A DNA stretch of 51,475 bases from Microcaldota archaeon. Its GTDB lineage: Archaea; Micrarchaeota; Micrarchaeia; Anstonellales; Bilamarchaeaceae. How positions within the stretch are numbered: position 1 is the stretch's first letter; each line of letters begins with the position of its first letter. Where the stretch lies: positions 1 through 51,475 of the forward strand of contig JAGMCT010000017.1 in NCBI GenBank assembly GCA_023129075.1, read 5' to 3'. The notes beneath the pieces were generated by a model. The model was not told where the DNA came from. It saw only the letters and a program-made list of their open reading frames with translations, and made no database searches. This document shows positions 26,066 to 34,374 of the stretch, one piece after another. The position numbers were made by a program, and so were the translations under genes.

Positions 26066-26854
26066 TCAGTCCCATTTTTCATCTTTTATTTTTTCATCAG
26101 GAATCCCCATGGAAAGTAAAAGTTCTTTTATTCTGTTCACAAAACTTGATGGTCCGCAAAGATAATACTCTTTCTTTTTTGGAGAGGAAATATGTTGTTT
26201 GAGCATCACTTCATCTATTCTTCTCAATTCTCCTTCCCACCCCATAGGCTGTTCATTCATAAGCACAAAAATCGTTTTCATGTTTTTCTTTTTTTTCAGC
26301 TCTTCTTCCATGGATATTTCTTTTCTTTTCATATTTTCATAAAACAGCATTCCTTTTTCCAGATTTTTTGAAATAGAAAGAATTGGAGCAATGCTTGCTT
26401 TTTTTGCAAAGAAAACACCTCTTTTTACTCCTTTTAGAAATTCTCCATAAGGCCCTTCTATATGTACTCTATCGCCTATTACCAGGTCGCTTATTCCAGA
26501 CACAAGCTTCCCTCTCCTGTCTATTATAAATCTGAGAATTTTTTCTTCAGTTCCAGATGCAATGGAAACAGCAATGAATTTTTCAGGGTCTTCGGGGTTT
26601 GGATAAAATTTTACAAACTGCCCTGGATTAAATTTCAGTTTGTTCCTGTTCACATCCAGGTAAAAATAATTCTCATCTTCATCTTTGTTTATTATTACAA
26701 ATCCTTTAATTCCCGTTAGTAATGGTTTTTTTTCAATAACCCTAACAGGTTTTTTCACATCTGTTTTTGCTTTTTTCTTTGGGGTTTTTTCAACTGCGAA
26801 TTTTTTAGGGCTCTTTTTCACAACCTTTTTTCTGAAGACCTTTTTTCCTGACAT
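26066..26854 (-). CDS. Degenerate paralog of the flavin reductase with Lys-rich N-terminus
   Basis: 262 aa. The first 45 residues are highly basic (FRKKVVKKSPKKF, KTPKKKAKTDVKK). The rest aligns with the downstream 219-aa reductase: GQFVKFYP, VSIASG, EGPYGEF, SIAPILSI, YYLCGPSSFVNRIKELL. However, the FAD-binding RxYS has become FIAVS, and the GGTGIAP loop reads AKKASIAP, so both cofactor sites look damaged. It probably no longer binds FAD or NAD(P) normally and may act as a structural partner of the active copy. The basic tail could contact nucleic acid or membranes. Confidence 0.75.
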   Translation of the reverse strand: MSGKKVFRKKVVKKSPKKFAVEKTPKKKAKTDVKKPVRVIEKKPLLTGIKGFVIINKDEDENYFYLDVNRNKLKFNPGQFVKFYPNPEDPEKFIAVSIASGTEEKILRFIIDRRGKLVSGISDLVIGDRVHIEGPYGEFLKGVKRGVFFAKKASIAPILSISKNLEKGMLFYENMKRKEISMEEELKKKKNMKTIFVLMNEQPMGWEGELRRIDEVMLKQHISSPKKKEYYLCGPSSFVNRIKELLLSMGIPDEKIKDEKWD

Positions 26855-26946
26855 GGGTATATCTTTTCAGGGATGTTTATAAGAATTACCATTCTGATTA
26901 TAAAAGATGGTCTATTAAAAACACAGAAATTAGATAATAAAAACAA

Positions 26947-27432
26947 TTATTTATTCTCCCCTTTGTAATCTCCTGAATATTCTTCGGTCTCTTCCACAAG
27001 TTTCAAAAACACCATCTGGGCTATCCTTGCATTTTTTTTCAATACTGCTCCATGCTGGTTCTTAACCAGAAGCAGGGCTTCGCTCCTTCCATGGTATCCT
27101 GGGTCCCACACAGCGCACTCAAGCGTCATCCCGCATCTCAGCAGGGAAGAGCGCGGGAAGCAGAATGCAGCAGCATCTGTAGGAATCCTGACATATTCAT
27201 TAAAAAGAACTTTATAAGCTCCGTGCTCCAATTCAGTCCATTCCTCTTTGAATTCTATTTCTTCAACCTCGCTTATTCTTCTCTCCTTGTTGTCAAAATC
27301 TATTTTTCCAGGGCTCCTGAACCTAAATATTTTCTTTAAAGTAAGGTCAACTCCTGCAGGCTGAAACTGATTTTCACCTATGTGGTCTGAGATAAGAGAG
27401 CAAGAAAGGATGTGTTTTTTTGGTAATATCAT
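26947..27432 (-). CDS. dut: dUTP diphosphatase, archaeal dCTP-deaminase-like family
   Basis: 161 aa. FPRSSLLR (92-99) and AVWDPGYHGRSEALLLVKN (107-125) are the nucleotide-binding signatures of the archaeal dUTPase group within the dCTP deaminase fold. QPAGVDLTL (24-32) is also typical. It removes dUTP and yields dUMP for thymidylate synthesis. It overlaps the ndk stop codon as ATGA, so the two nucleotide enzymes are translated together. A deaminase activity cannot be excluded. Confidence 0.85.
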   Translation of the reverse strand: MILPKKHILSCSLISDHIGENQFQPAGVDLTLKKIFRFRSPGKIDFDNKERRISEVEEIEFKEEWTELEHGAYKVLFNEYVRIPTDAAAFCFPRSSLLRCGMTLECAVWDPGYHGRSEALLLVKNQHGAVLKKNARIAQMVFLKLVEETEEYSGDYKGENK

Positions 27433-27896
27433 TCTCTTTCATCCTCTGCATAAAGATATTCAAATACCGCGAGTTTATACTCAAAGAGTTCGTCTTCCGA
27501 GAAAAATCTTGCCACCTCTTTTTTTGCTGTTTCAGGAGAATCACTCGCATGTATTGTATTTCTTCCTGTACTTAAGGAATAATCCCCCCTAATGGTTCCT
27601 GATTCTGCTTTCCTTGCATTTGTAACTCCAACCATTTTCCTTACAACTTCTACACATTCCTGCCCTTCTACAACCATTGCTATTATGGGGTGGTTTGTCA
27701 TAAATTCCTCAAGCCCTGGATAAAATGGTTTGTCTAAAAGGTGTGAATAATGCTCCTTTGCATTTTCCTTTGAAAGCTTAAGCATTTTTATTCCAATTAT
27801 ACGGAGTCCTTTTTTCTCAAACCTGGTTATAATCTTTCCAATCAATTTCCTTTGGATTGCATCCGGCTTAAGCAATAGAAGGGTTCTTTCCATCAT
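27429..27896 (-). CDS. ndk: Nucleoside diphosphate kinase
   Basis: 155 aa from ATG 27896, or ATG 27893; the tandem ATGATG overlaps the rpl24e stop. The open frame extends upstream to 27959 inside rpl24e, but that part is not NDK-like. The signature GRNTIHASDS contains the phosphorylated His116. ERTLLLLKPDAIQR is the typical beginning. It converts NDPs and dNDPs to triphosphates. It lies between ribosomal genes and dut in one operon, the usual archaeal neighbourhood. Confidence 0.95.
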   Translation of the reverse strand: MMERTLLLLKPDAIQRKLIGKIITRFEKKGLRIIGIKMLKLSKENAKEHYSHLLDKPFYPGLEEFMTNHPIIAMVVEGQECVEVVRKMVGVTNARKAESGTIRGDYSLSTGRNTIHASDSPETAKKEVARFFSEDELFEYKLAVFEYLYAEDERE

Positions 27897-28102
27897 GCCT
27901 TGGCACCTTTTTTCTTCTTTGAAACCATTTTTTTCTTGGCATGACAGTAAATAGTCCAATTTATATTTTTTCCAACCCTCTTTAGTTTAAGCACATTCTT
28001 CCTGCATTTCCCTGAACAGAAAAGATAGGTTGTTCCGTCTTTTTTTGAATAAATAGTTCCCTTTCCTTTTGGTACCTCTTTTCCGCAGAAATAACATTCC
28101 AT
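27893..28102 (-). CDS. rpl24e: Ribosomal protein L24e
   Basis: 69 aa. The zinc ribbon uses Cys3, Cys6, Cys29 and Cys33 (MECYFCG ... FCSGKC). A basic C-terminus follows. It is a large-subunit protein of archaea and eukaryotes. The gene lies 6 bp after rps28e and ends in the tandem start codons of ndk. Confidence 0.95.
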   Translation of the reverse strand: MECYFCGKEVPKGKGTIYSKKDGTTYLFCSGKCRKNVLKLKRVGKNINWTIYCHAKKKMVSKKKKGAKA

Positions 28103-28108
28103 AAGAAT

Positions 28109-28315
28109 TCACCTTGCTCTTATTTCCTTTGCTTCCCTTTCGGCTTCAAGTAGTACCAGAACCATTCCTTTTCTTACCGGTCCTTTCACATTTCTGAGTA
28201 TTACCCTGCCTGTTTCAGGTCCTTCAAGTATCTTGCAAAGAACCTGATAAATCTCCCCGTAAATTCCTGTTTTCGCCCGTATTTCAACAATCTCAGCAGC
28301 TACTCCTTCGCCCAT
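28109..28315 (-). CDS. rps28e: Ribosomal protein S28e
   Basis: 68 aa, full length. EIVEIRAKTGIYGE and RVILRNVKGPVRKGMVLVLLE are diagnostic of S28e, and the family's C-terminal REAKEIR is present. Small-subunit protein. It sits between rpl7ae and rpl24e, the conserved archaeal order. Confidence 0.95.
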   Translation of the reverse strand: MGEGVAAEIVEIRAKTGIYGEIYQVLCKILEGPETGRVILRNVKGPVRKGMVLVLLEAEREAKEIRAR

Positions 28316-28324
28316 GTTTTACAC

Positions 28325-29092
28325 CTATTCCTTTTTCTCCTCTTTCACTGGTTCTTCCCCTTTTTCTTCTTCGGGTTTCTCCTCCTTCTCTTTTTTTTCT
28401 TCCTTCTCTTTTTTTGGTTCCTCAGGTTTTTCTTCCGCCTTTTTCTCCTCTTTCACTGGTTCTGGTTCTTTAGTTTCTTCCTTAGACTCTTCTTTTTCTT
28501 CCTTCTTCTCTTCCTTTACTTCTTCCTTAGATTCTTCCTTCACCTGTTCAGGTTCCGCCTCCTTTTTCTCCTCCTTTTTAGGCTCTTCCTTAGGTTTTTC
28601 CTCTTTCGGCTCTTCTTTCTTCTCTTTCTCAGGTTTTTCTTTTTTCTCCTCTACTTTCTCTTGCTTTGATTCTTCTTCCTTTTTCTCTTCTTTTTTAGGT
28701 TCTTCCTCTTCTTTCTTTACTTCTACTTTCTCTTCTAATGAAGGAAGCCTTTTTACGATATCCATAATAATCTCGTTTGCATTCCCCCCATCTTCTACTG
28801 CAACAGAAGAGGTCGGAACCCCGAGTCCTACTGCAGAACCAAGCTCAGTTTTGGTAGGCACATAAGCAATAGGGACGCCTTTTTCTTTGCACAATTCAGG
28901 AATATGGAGAGCTATCTCCTCAGGTTGAATGTCTTCTGCCATAACCACGAGTTTTGCAGTTTTTCTTTCCACTGACTTCGTCGTTTCATTTATCCCTTTT
29001 TTTATTTTTCCTGTGCTTTTTGCTCCCGAAAGGGCCTCTTTTATTCTTTCCACTACTTCTTTGGGTGTTTCAAATTTTACATAAGTTGCCAT
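28325..29092 (-). CDS. rpl7ae: Ribosomal protein L7Ae with long charged C-terminal extension
   Basis: 255 aa, about twice the usual 117-125. Residues 1-120 are a complete L7Ae: KGINETTKSVER is the kink-turn binding motif, followed by LVVMAEDIQPEE and GVPTSSVAV. The remaining 130 residues consist almost entirely of Glu, Lys, Pro and a few Ser/Val, in EEKKEE- and KPEE-like runs, and should be disordered or a charged single helix. L7Ae binds kink-turns in 23S rRNA, box C/D and H/ACA RNAs and RNase P. A GAGGTG site precedes the ATG. The extension is in frame with no stop codon to suggest an error. Confidence 0.93.
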   Translation of the reverse strand: MATYVKFETPKEVVERIKEALSGAKSTGKIKKGINETTKSVERKTAKLVVMAEDIQPEEIALHIPELCKEKGVPIAYVPTKTELGSAVGLGVPTSSVAVEDGGNANEIIMDIVKRLPSLEEKVEVKKEEEEPKKEEKKEEESKQEKVEEKKEKPEKEKKEEPKEEKPKEEPKKEEKKEAEPEQVKEESKEEVKEEKKEEKEESKEETKEPEPVKEEKKAEEKPEEPKKEKEEKKEKEEKPEEEKGEEPVKEEKKE

Positions 29093-29181
29093 ATATTCAC
29101 CTCATTTCATCGGTTGGTTTTCATTTATTTATGCGTAGGGTTTTAATAGTTTTTGTTTCTATCCTCTTTTGGTGATATACA

Positions 29182-29376
29182 ATGAAGTTATTGATATTTG
29201 GAGTGTTGCTTTTGGTATTATTGACGACTGTTGTTTCAGCACAATATTATGATGATTACGGTTATGATGATGATTATTACTATGATTACGGTTATGATAC
29301 TGGATGCTGCTGCATACCAATGTTTGGATTTCTTGTTGTTGCAGGCGGTCTTGCAGCCTATAATTCAAAACAATAA
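29182..29376 (+). CDS. Small secreted or membrane protein with CCC motif, copy 1
   Basis: 64 aa. Signal peptide/helix 1-20 (LLIFGVLLLVLLTTVVSA) is followed by a 24-residue segment made almost only of Tyr, Asp and Gly (residues about 21-39), then GCCCIPMFGFLVVAGGLAAYN, a second hydrophobic segment. A GGTGA ribosome binding site is present. A paralog of 61 aa lies 575 bp downstream with the same signal peptide ending LTTVVSA and the same CCC-hydrophobic end. Function unknown. The Tyr/Asp stretch could bind metal. Confidence 0.75.
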   Translation: MKLLIFGVLLLVLLTTVVSAQYYDDYGYDDDYYYDYGYDTGCCCIPMFGFLVVAGGLAAYNSKQ

Positions 29377-29396
29377 TTCTTTTTCTTTTTTTTGAT
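29377..29396 (+). terminator. T-rich stretch, possible transcription terminator
   Basis: Directly after the first CCC-protein stop codon, a run of mostly T with an uninterrupted T8 precedes the PLD gene. Archaeal RNA polymerase stops at such T tracts. It may give partial read-through into the next gene. Confidence 0.35.
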
Positions 29397-29399
29397 TTT

Positions 29400-29909
29400 A
29401 TGAAGCGTTTTGCTGCTGGTTTTTCTATCGGTATTCTCCTTTCTTTTATTATTTATCTTATCTTCTCTCCCGTTTCCTCTGCAGGAATAATAAGCACCCC
29501 TGAAAATGGTGAGGATATAATTTCTCTTCTAAATTCAGCAGGTGAAAGCATCTACATAGAGATGTATGTACTGAGTTCGGATGATGTTGTTGATTCTCTT
29601 ATTTCTGCTTCTGAAAGAGGAGTAGATGTAAGGGTTATGCTCGAGCGCAACCTGAATTCAAATTCCAATAAGGAATCTTTTAATAAACTTGAAATGGCCG
29701 GTGTTGATGTCTGCTGGGCCCCTCTGGAATACAAACTCCTTCATTCTAAGCTTATAATTATAGATGGAAAAAAGGTGCTTATAGGTTCCCACAACCTGAG
29801 CAATTCGGCACTTAAGAAGAACCGTGAGATTTCTGTAATTTTAGAAGGAAATATCGTTAAGGATTTCCTCTCCATCTTCCTTTCTGACTGGAATCTCGGA
29901 ATGTGTTAA
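29400..29909 (+). CDS. Exported phospholipase D-like nuclease, single HKD motif
   Basis: 169 aa. An N-terminal signal or anchor helix spans residues 5-28 (AAGFSIGILLSFIIYLIF). The HKD motif LHSKLIIIDGKKVLIGSHNLS uses His115, Lys117 and Asp122. One motif and this size match the Nuc-type endonucleases that dimerise to form the active site. With its signal, it would act outside the cell, for example on DNA for nucleotide scavenging, or on lipids. It is flanked by the two CCC proteins on the same strand. Confidence 0.88.
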   Translation: MKRFAAGFSIGILLSFIIYLIFSPVSSAGIISTPENGEDIISLLNSAGESIYIEMYVLSSDDVVDSLISASERGVDVRVMLERNLNSNSNKESFNKLEMAGVDVCWAPLEYKLLHSKLIIIDGKKVLIGSHNLSNSALKKNREISVILEGNIVKDFLSIFLSDWNLGMC

Positions 29910-29950
29910 GTATTTAATACCTTTTCATTCTAATCCTGATTGGTGACTAA

Positions 29951-30136
29951 ATGAGACATTTATTTCTTGGTTTAATCCTGTTGGTTTTCTTGACGACGGT
30001 AGTTTCCGCAGTCTATGATTTTGAGTACTTTCTTGAGGATTTGATTTACGCTCCTCTTGATTTACTCCTGTGCTGTTGCTTTCCTCTCCTTGGCTTTGTA
30101 GTTATTGGAGGGACAATAGCATTACAGAATAAATAG
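29951..30136 (+). CDS. Small secreted or membrane protein with CCC motif, copy 2
   Basis: 61 aa: signal helix LFLGLILLVFLTTVVSA, a short acidic segment YDFEYFLEDLIYAP, then LLLCCCFPLLGFVVIGGTIAL as a second membrane-like segment. It shares the signal-peptide end, the CCC triplet and the final GGxxAxxN with copy 1, but lacks the Tyr/Asp run. A GGTGA site lies upstream and a TATTTAATA box near 29908. Confidence 0.7.
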   Translation: MRHLFLGLILLVFLTTVVSAVYDFEYFLEDLIYAPLDLLLCCCFPLLGFVVIGGTIALQNK

Positions 30137-30137
30137 C

Positions 30138-31271
30138 TTATTTTAGATAGGAAAGATAGATTTCTTCCATCTTTTCTACCATTTTTTTCACATCATGTTC
30201 ATCTGCAATTTTTCTGCATTTCTCATTCATTTTTTCTTTATTTTTGATTGCTTCTGAAATCTTATCCGGAAAATCCAAACGGTCTTTAAAAAGATATCCA
30301 TTTTTCCCTTCTTTTATATACTCGGCTGAAGCGGATTCAAGAGGAGCAACTACAGGAGTTCCCGCTGCCATTGCCTCTAATGCAACAAGCCCCTGCGTAT
30401 CAAAAAAGGATGTAAAGGAAAGAACATCTGCATCAGTATAATAATCCGCCAGCTCTTTCTTTTCAACAAATCCAGTAAATATAAAATACTCTTCTAAATT
30501 GTTCATCTTTACTATTTCTTTGTAATATCTCTCTTCCGGACCTTTTCCCACTATAAGAAAAACAACATCAGGATTCTTATTTATTATCCCATGTGCATTT
30601 TCTATAATAAATTTAATATTCTTTTCTTTTACAAGCCTTCCAACATGCAGAATTATATTTTTATTTTTTAGGTTATGTTTCTTCCTTATCCTCCCCTTTC
30701 TTCCTTTGCTGAAAAACTCATATTCAATTCCGTTTGGCAATACAATAGTATTTTCTATCCCATGCGATTGGAGCATCCTTTCTGCATACCTGCTGGGCAC
30801 TATTATTTTTTTGAAGTGTCCATACTGCCATCTTATGTATTTCCATGCAACATCCTCAAATATCTTTTTCAGGTCCTCTCTTTTTGTAAGGTAATGGGTT
30901 GCTACAGGAACCATTGTGTGGCACGATGCAATCGCAGGGATATGAAGTGTCTTTGAAGATTGGATTGCTGCAAGTGCTGTAGTTGCTATACCATGCGAAT
31001 GTATCAAATCAATTTTCTTTTCTTTTATAAGCCGTATTGTTGAAGGAAACGGAAACAGAGAAATCCTATAATCAGGATATGGTTTGAAAGGCGCCGAAGT
31101 AAAATAGTATATTGAGGGGTCCTTGTTCTCTTTCTTCTGTTTTCTTGTTCCGGGAGCAAAAACAAATATTTCATGCCCTTTTTTTTCCAGTTCTTTTTTC
31201 AGATTAACAAGCACATTGACTACTCCATCAGTATTTGGAAGATAACTATCGGTAAAATATGCGATTCTCAT
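30138..31271 (-). CDS. Glycosyltransferase family 4 protein
   Basis: 377 aa, GT-B fold. The N-terminal domain begins RIAYFTDSYLPNTDGVVNVL and has LIHSHGIATTALA. The C-terminal nucleotide-sugar domain has ILHVGRLVKEKNI, FTGFVEKKELADYYTDAD and LEAMAAGTPVVAP. These are typical of GT4 enzymes that glycosylate lipids such as diacylglycerol or archaeal lipids; the exact acceptor is unknown. The start overlaps the PRPP synthase stop (ATGA). Confidence 0.9.
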   Translation of the reverse strand: MRIAYFTDSYLPNTDGVVNVLVNLKKELEKKGHEIFVFAPGTRKQKKENKDPSIYYFTSAPFKPYPDYRISLFPFPSTIRLIKEKKIDLIHSHGIATTALAAIQSSKTLHIPAIASCHTMVPVATHYLTKREDLKKIFEDVAWKYIRWQYGHFKKIIVPSRYAERMLQSHGIENTIVLPNGIEYEFFSKGRKGRIRKKHNLKNKNIILHVGRLVKEKNIKFIIENAHGIINKNPDVVFLIVGKGPEERYYKEIVKMNNLEEYFIFTGFVEKKELADYYTDADVLSFTSFFDTQGLVALEAMAAGTPVVAPLESASAEYIKEGKNGYLFKDRLDFPDKISEAIKNKEKMNEKCRKIADEHDVKKMVEKMEEIYLSYLK

Positions 31272-32116
31272 TCTTCTCCCTTTATTATTTTTTCGATTAT
31301 CTTTTTTATACTCACTTCTGAAACCTCAGAGGGTATAGTATCACTCACAAAAACCCCAGTTTCCTTTAATTTCTTTAGAGAATCCTTAAGAAAAAATCCA
31401 TGGGTTGAAGCACACAGAATTTTTTTGGCTCCTGCTTTTTGAAGGTTTTCTATTGCTTTAAACATGGTTGAGCCGGTAGATATCATATCATCCATTATAA
31501 GGATATTCTTTCCCTTGACATCTCCTGAAAACTCCATCTTCTCTATGGTTCTGTAGGCTTCTCCACCTTCGTTGTATTCCCCCCTCACCTTTTTCATGCT
31601 TTCTCCGCCGAATTCCTCTACCAGGTAACTCGCCCCCTGGTCCGGAGAGATTACCTCAAATTCTTCTCCGAGGTATTCTTTTGCATGTTCAGCCATTTCT
31701 TTATTCAGGGAGATGTTTTTTATCTTCAGTCCGCCGTATTCAAATTCCCCTTCTTTCTTAAGAAAATGACAGTCAAATGTTATCAGTTTTTCAATACCTT
31801 TTTCTCTAAGCAGTGAGCATATAATCTCAGCACTTTTCACCTCACCTTGTTTGAATAGTTTATCCTGTCTTGAATAGGGCAGATAAGGAGCTATAAGCAC
31901 TATGCTCTTTGCTTTCTTAAGCGCCTCAAGCAGAAATATCAATTCCATTAACTTGGTATTCTGCTCAGGATAAAGCCTGTGCAGGAGTATTACATCCTCT
32001 CCTTTGCATTCCTCAATCTGGGGTATTCTCGTATATGTATCTCCGTCGGGAAACTGTTTTATTTCTAAATTAGGCTCATACATGTCCTTAAAATTTGGAC
32101 TAATGAGTACTTTCAT
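31268..32116 (-). CDS. prs: Ribose-phosphate pyrophosphokinase
   Basis: 282 aa, archaeal length. PYLPYSRQDKLFK (77-89) and the DCH segment (115-117) form the ATP and metal region. ILIMDDMISTGSTM (205-218) is the PRPP-binding loop. SPDQGASYLVEEFGG is present. It makes PRPP for nucleotide synthesis, which fits purH and ribonucleotide reductase nearby. It is co-transcribed with the glycosyltransferase. Confidence 0.94.
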   Translation of the reverse strand: MKVLISPNFKDMYEPNLEIKQFPDGDTYTRIPQIEECKGEDVILLHRLYPEQNTKLMELIFLLEALKKAKSIVLIAPYLPYSRQDKLFKQGEVKSAEIICSLLREKGIEKLITFDCHFLKKEGEFEYGGLKIKNISLNKEMAEHAKEYLGEEFEVISPDQGASYLVEEFGGESMKKVRGEYNEGGEAYRTIEKMEFSGDVKGKNILIMDDMISTGSTMFKAIENLQKAGAKKILCASTHGFFLKDSLKKLKETGVFVSDTIPSEVSEVSIKKIIEKIIKGEE

Positions 32117-32218
32117 GGTTTTGTATTTTTGTGGAAGGGTTTTTTAATTGATTGTCAGCCCCATTTCCTCCGCAAGAATAGAATCTGAATAAAACATGGA
32201 AATACACATGCAGAAACA

Positions 32219-32249
32219 TTTAAATAACCCATTCCCTATAAATATTATA
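32219..32249 (+). promoter_or_regulatory. Leaderless promoter of the 185-aa hypothetical gene
   Basis: TTTAAATA at 32219 lies 31 nt before the ATG at 32250. This decides the start against an in-frame ATG at 32196, which lies upstream of the TATA box. Confidence 0.5.
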
Positions 32250-32807
32250 ATGAAAAAAGGTTTTTTCTCTAACTTAAGAAAAAAACTGGCTTCCTTAAGA
32301 AAAAGAAATTTCATAAAAAGGCTCCACCCCAACTTCCAGAAGAGGGATCCCTTACTTGAAACAGGCTATAATTTTTTGCCAGGCATGGCACTGGAAAATG
32401 AAAACGGAAAAAAGAATCTTTATGTAAATGACTTGTTAAGGGACTTCAGTTCCCTTCTTTCTGAATGCATACCAGATTTCTCTTTCATGATTGCCACTGG
32501 AGACGATATTCAGGCATATAACAAGGATTTGGAGAGGATAGGAAGAATAAAACAGAAAAAAGGTCTGCTCTTTTTTGTTATAAAGGCAGATGAGATTGGT
32601 TTTACTGAAGATTCTTTTGCAGTCTTCCGCTTCCGTCAAAAGTTACCAAGGGAATTCTCAAAAATAAAAATAAAGAATATTGCATTTGAAATACATGGAG
32701 AAAAGGTCATAATATTTGCAAAAAATTGGATAGGTATGAAGAAATTTGAATGTATCCTTATCTCTAACCCTTCATTCTCCATAAATCCCCAAATCTTGCA
32801 TTCCTGA
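32250..32807 (+). CDS. Hypothetical basic protein
   Basis: 185 aa. The N-terminal 30 residues are very basic (FFSNLRKKLASLRKRNFIKRLH). The remainder looks like a small alpha/beta domain (LYVNDLLRDFSSLL, LLFFVIKADEIGF, IAFEIHGEKVIIFAKNWIG). No family recognised. It overlaps the convergent 536-aa gene by 44 bp. No membrane segment, although the basic helix could bind membrane or nucleic acid. Confidence 0.65.
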   Translation: MKKGFFSNLRKKLASLRKRNFIKRLHPNFQKRDPLLETGYNFLPGMALENENGKKNLYVNDLLRDFSSLLSECIPDFSFMIATGDDIQAYNKDLERIGRIKQKKGLLFFVIKADEIGFTEDSFAVFRFRQKLPREFSKIKIKNIAFEIHGEKVIIFAKNWIGMKKFECILISNPSFSINPQILHS

Positions 32808-34374
32808 TAAAATACCATGCATCCTGTGCAAGAACCTTTACATATGCCGAATAATTCTTTTCCTCAAGCCTTTTTTTCTGCTCATTCTCTACTTCAGTTG
32901 GCCTCCTTCTCGCCCTTGCAATCTTAAGCACCCCATTCTCCATTACTCCATATATTATTCCCTGCATCACTACTTCCTCATTCTGCAACCATCCAACCAA
33001 TTCTGCAGAAGTGGGTTTCCTCTCTTCATTTCTAAGCATATCCATTTTTTTCTTTCCAATGTAAATTATGGTTGCTCCGTGCCCCCACAAATCCCCTGAA
33101 CAATCATAATCCATAGGTCTTACTCTATGGTCATCAGGGTCAAAGAAGGTATGCTTAAGAAGTTTGAACTCTCTTGAAAGAGCGAAATTCCCTACATTTG
33201 CTGTAAGCTTCTTCCCAAGCTTCTGTCTTTTTCTCATTCCATCAAGGTATTCTTTCAGCTTTCCATCCACTTTCAATTCATCATCCTTTAATGTTGCATT
33301 CCAGCACCCTACGCTGCTGCAGTAGTCTCCTATTATTCCTTCCGCATCCTCTATTTCCATAGCGCCCTTTTCCACTGCCGTCATCAACCCAACAGCATGT
33401 ATCTTTAAGGAAGGGTCGTGCTGGTTTACTGCATGAGGAACCCCAAGTGTAATCTTTCCTTCATCTATATATGGTTTCAGAATCTCAAACATCTCTCCCA
33501 TCTGCATTCCCATAAAAAGCGAAATCATCTTCAGGTCCTCTCGTTTATCTAATATTGCTTTTTTTATCTCTTCTCCAACTTCGTAGTCAGCCATCCAGAT
33601 AAGCATATGCGGTCCATTCGGCTCCAGTTCCTTCATAGACATCGTCAGTTCCAGTGCAGGAACCTTTACTATTCCCAATTCTTTTTCTATCCTCTCTACC
33701 GCATTTATTTTGTTTTTCTGAAAGGAATTATGCGGGGTTGTTGCATCTATATCAATATTCCAGAACATCATTTTCCTTATTATATCTCTTACTTCTCCGG
33801 AACCGTCATCCCTTATTCCATCCTTATCATAGAATACCTCCTGGTCCCAGTGGCCGTGCGAAACCTTTCTGTAGGCATTCTCTTTCTTTAAAGAAGACCT
33901 TATCAGTATTCCTTTTCCTACTGCCTTCACAAATTTTTCAGGGTTTCCTTTTTTGAAAACCCTTTTTATGTAAATCTTATTTCTCGGAAGGGTGGCTGCC
34001 TTTTTCCTTGGGTCTGGATTGGTATAATATACAATAATTTTATCTTTCTCTTCCTTTACATACACAAAGAAATTGGATTTTGCTCCTTCTCCCCTGTTGA
34101 AAACCATTTCTCCTTCCTCAATTATCTTTTCCTTAGGTTTATCCTCCCCTTTCTTTGCCAGCTCCTCTGCATTCGAATAGAGCTCATTCACTTTTTTTGC
34201 ATCAATAAGATAAAATTTGTTTTGTATGAGATATTCAGTAAGTTTCATTAATGCAGTTTGCCTCTGTTCTATTGCATCCATTGCCTTTTTTGCATTCCTT
34301 GTATTAAACCATCTTTTTATACGGCCTGCTTTTTTTTCATTCAGCGGTTTATAGGTGCCTGTTTCCTTAACCAT
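32764..34374 (-). CDS. PHP-like domain protein of unknown function
   Basis: 536 aa from the ATG at 34374; a TTG at 34398 lies too close to the TATA box TTTAAATAG (34405-34413). The centre reads like a PHP metal-dependent hydrolase. NIDIDATTPHNSF would supply the first metal ligands, VPALELTMS a Glu, GVPHAVNQHDPSLKIHAVG a His, and DCSGDLWGHGATII the terminal Asp/His pair. PHP domains act as phosphatases or nucleases. About 190 residues precede it without a recognised domain, and a basic C-terminus (KIARARRRPTE) follows. The assignment rests on motif spacing only. Confidence 0.6.
   Translation of the reverse strand: MVKETGTYKPLNEKKAGRIKRWFNTRNAKKAMDAIEQRQTALMKLTEYLIQNKFYLIDAKKVNELYSNAEELAKKGEDKPKEKIIEEGEMVFNRGEGAKSNFFVYVKEEKDKIIVYYTNPDPRKKAATLPRNKIYIKRVFKKGNPEKFVKAVGKGILIRSSLKKENAYRKVSHGHWDQEVFYDKDGIRDDGSGEVRDIIRKMMFWNIDIDATTPHNSFQKNKINAVERIEKELGIVKVPALELTMSMKELEPNGPHMLIWMADYEVGEEIKKAILDKREDLKMISLFMGMQMGEMFEILKPYIDEGKITLGVPHAVNQHDPSLKIHAVGLMTAVEKGAMEIEDAEGIIGDYCSSVGCWNATLKDDELKVDGKLKEYLDGMRKRQKLGKKLTANVGNFALSREFKLLKHTFFDPDDHRVRPMDYDCSGDLWGHGATIIYIGKKKMDMLRNEERKPTSAELVGWLQNEEVVMQGIIYGVMENGVLKIARARRRPTEVENEQKKRLEEKNYSAYVKVLAQDAWYFIRNARFGDLWRMKG

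Noticed and set aside
28314-28865. Ser/Phe-rich 183-aa ORF opposite L7Ae
   Set aside because: It is the antisense of the Glu/Lys tail: AAG/GAA codons read backwards give Phe and Ser. No start signal.
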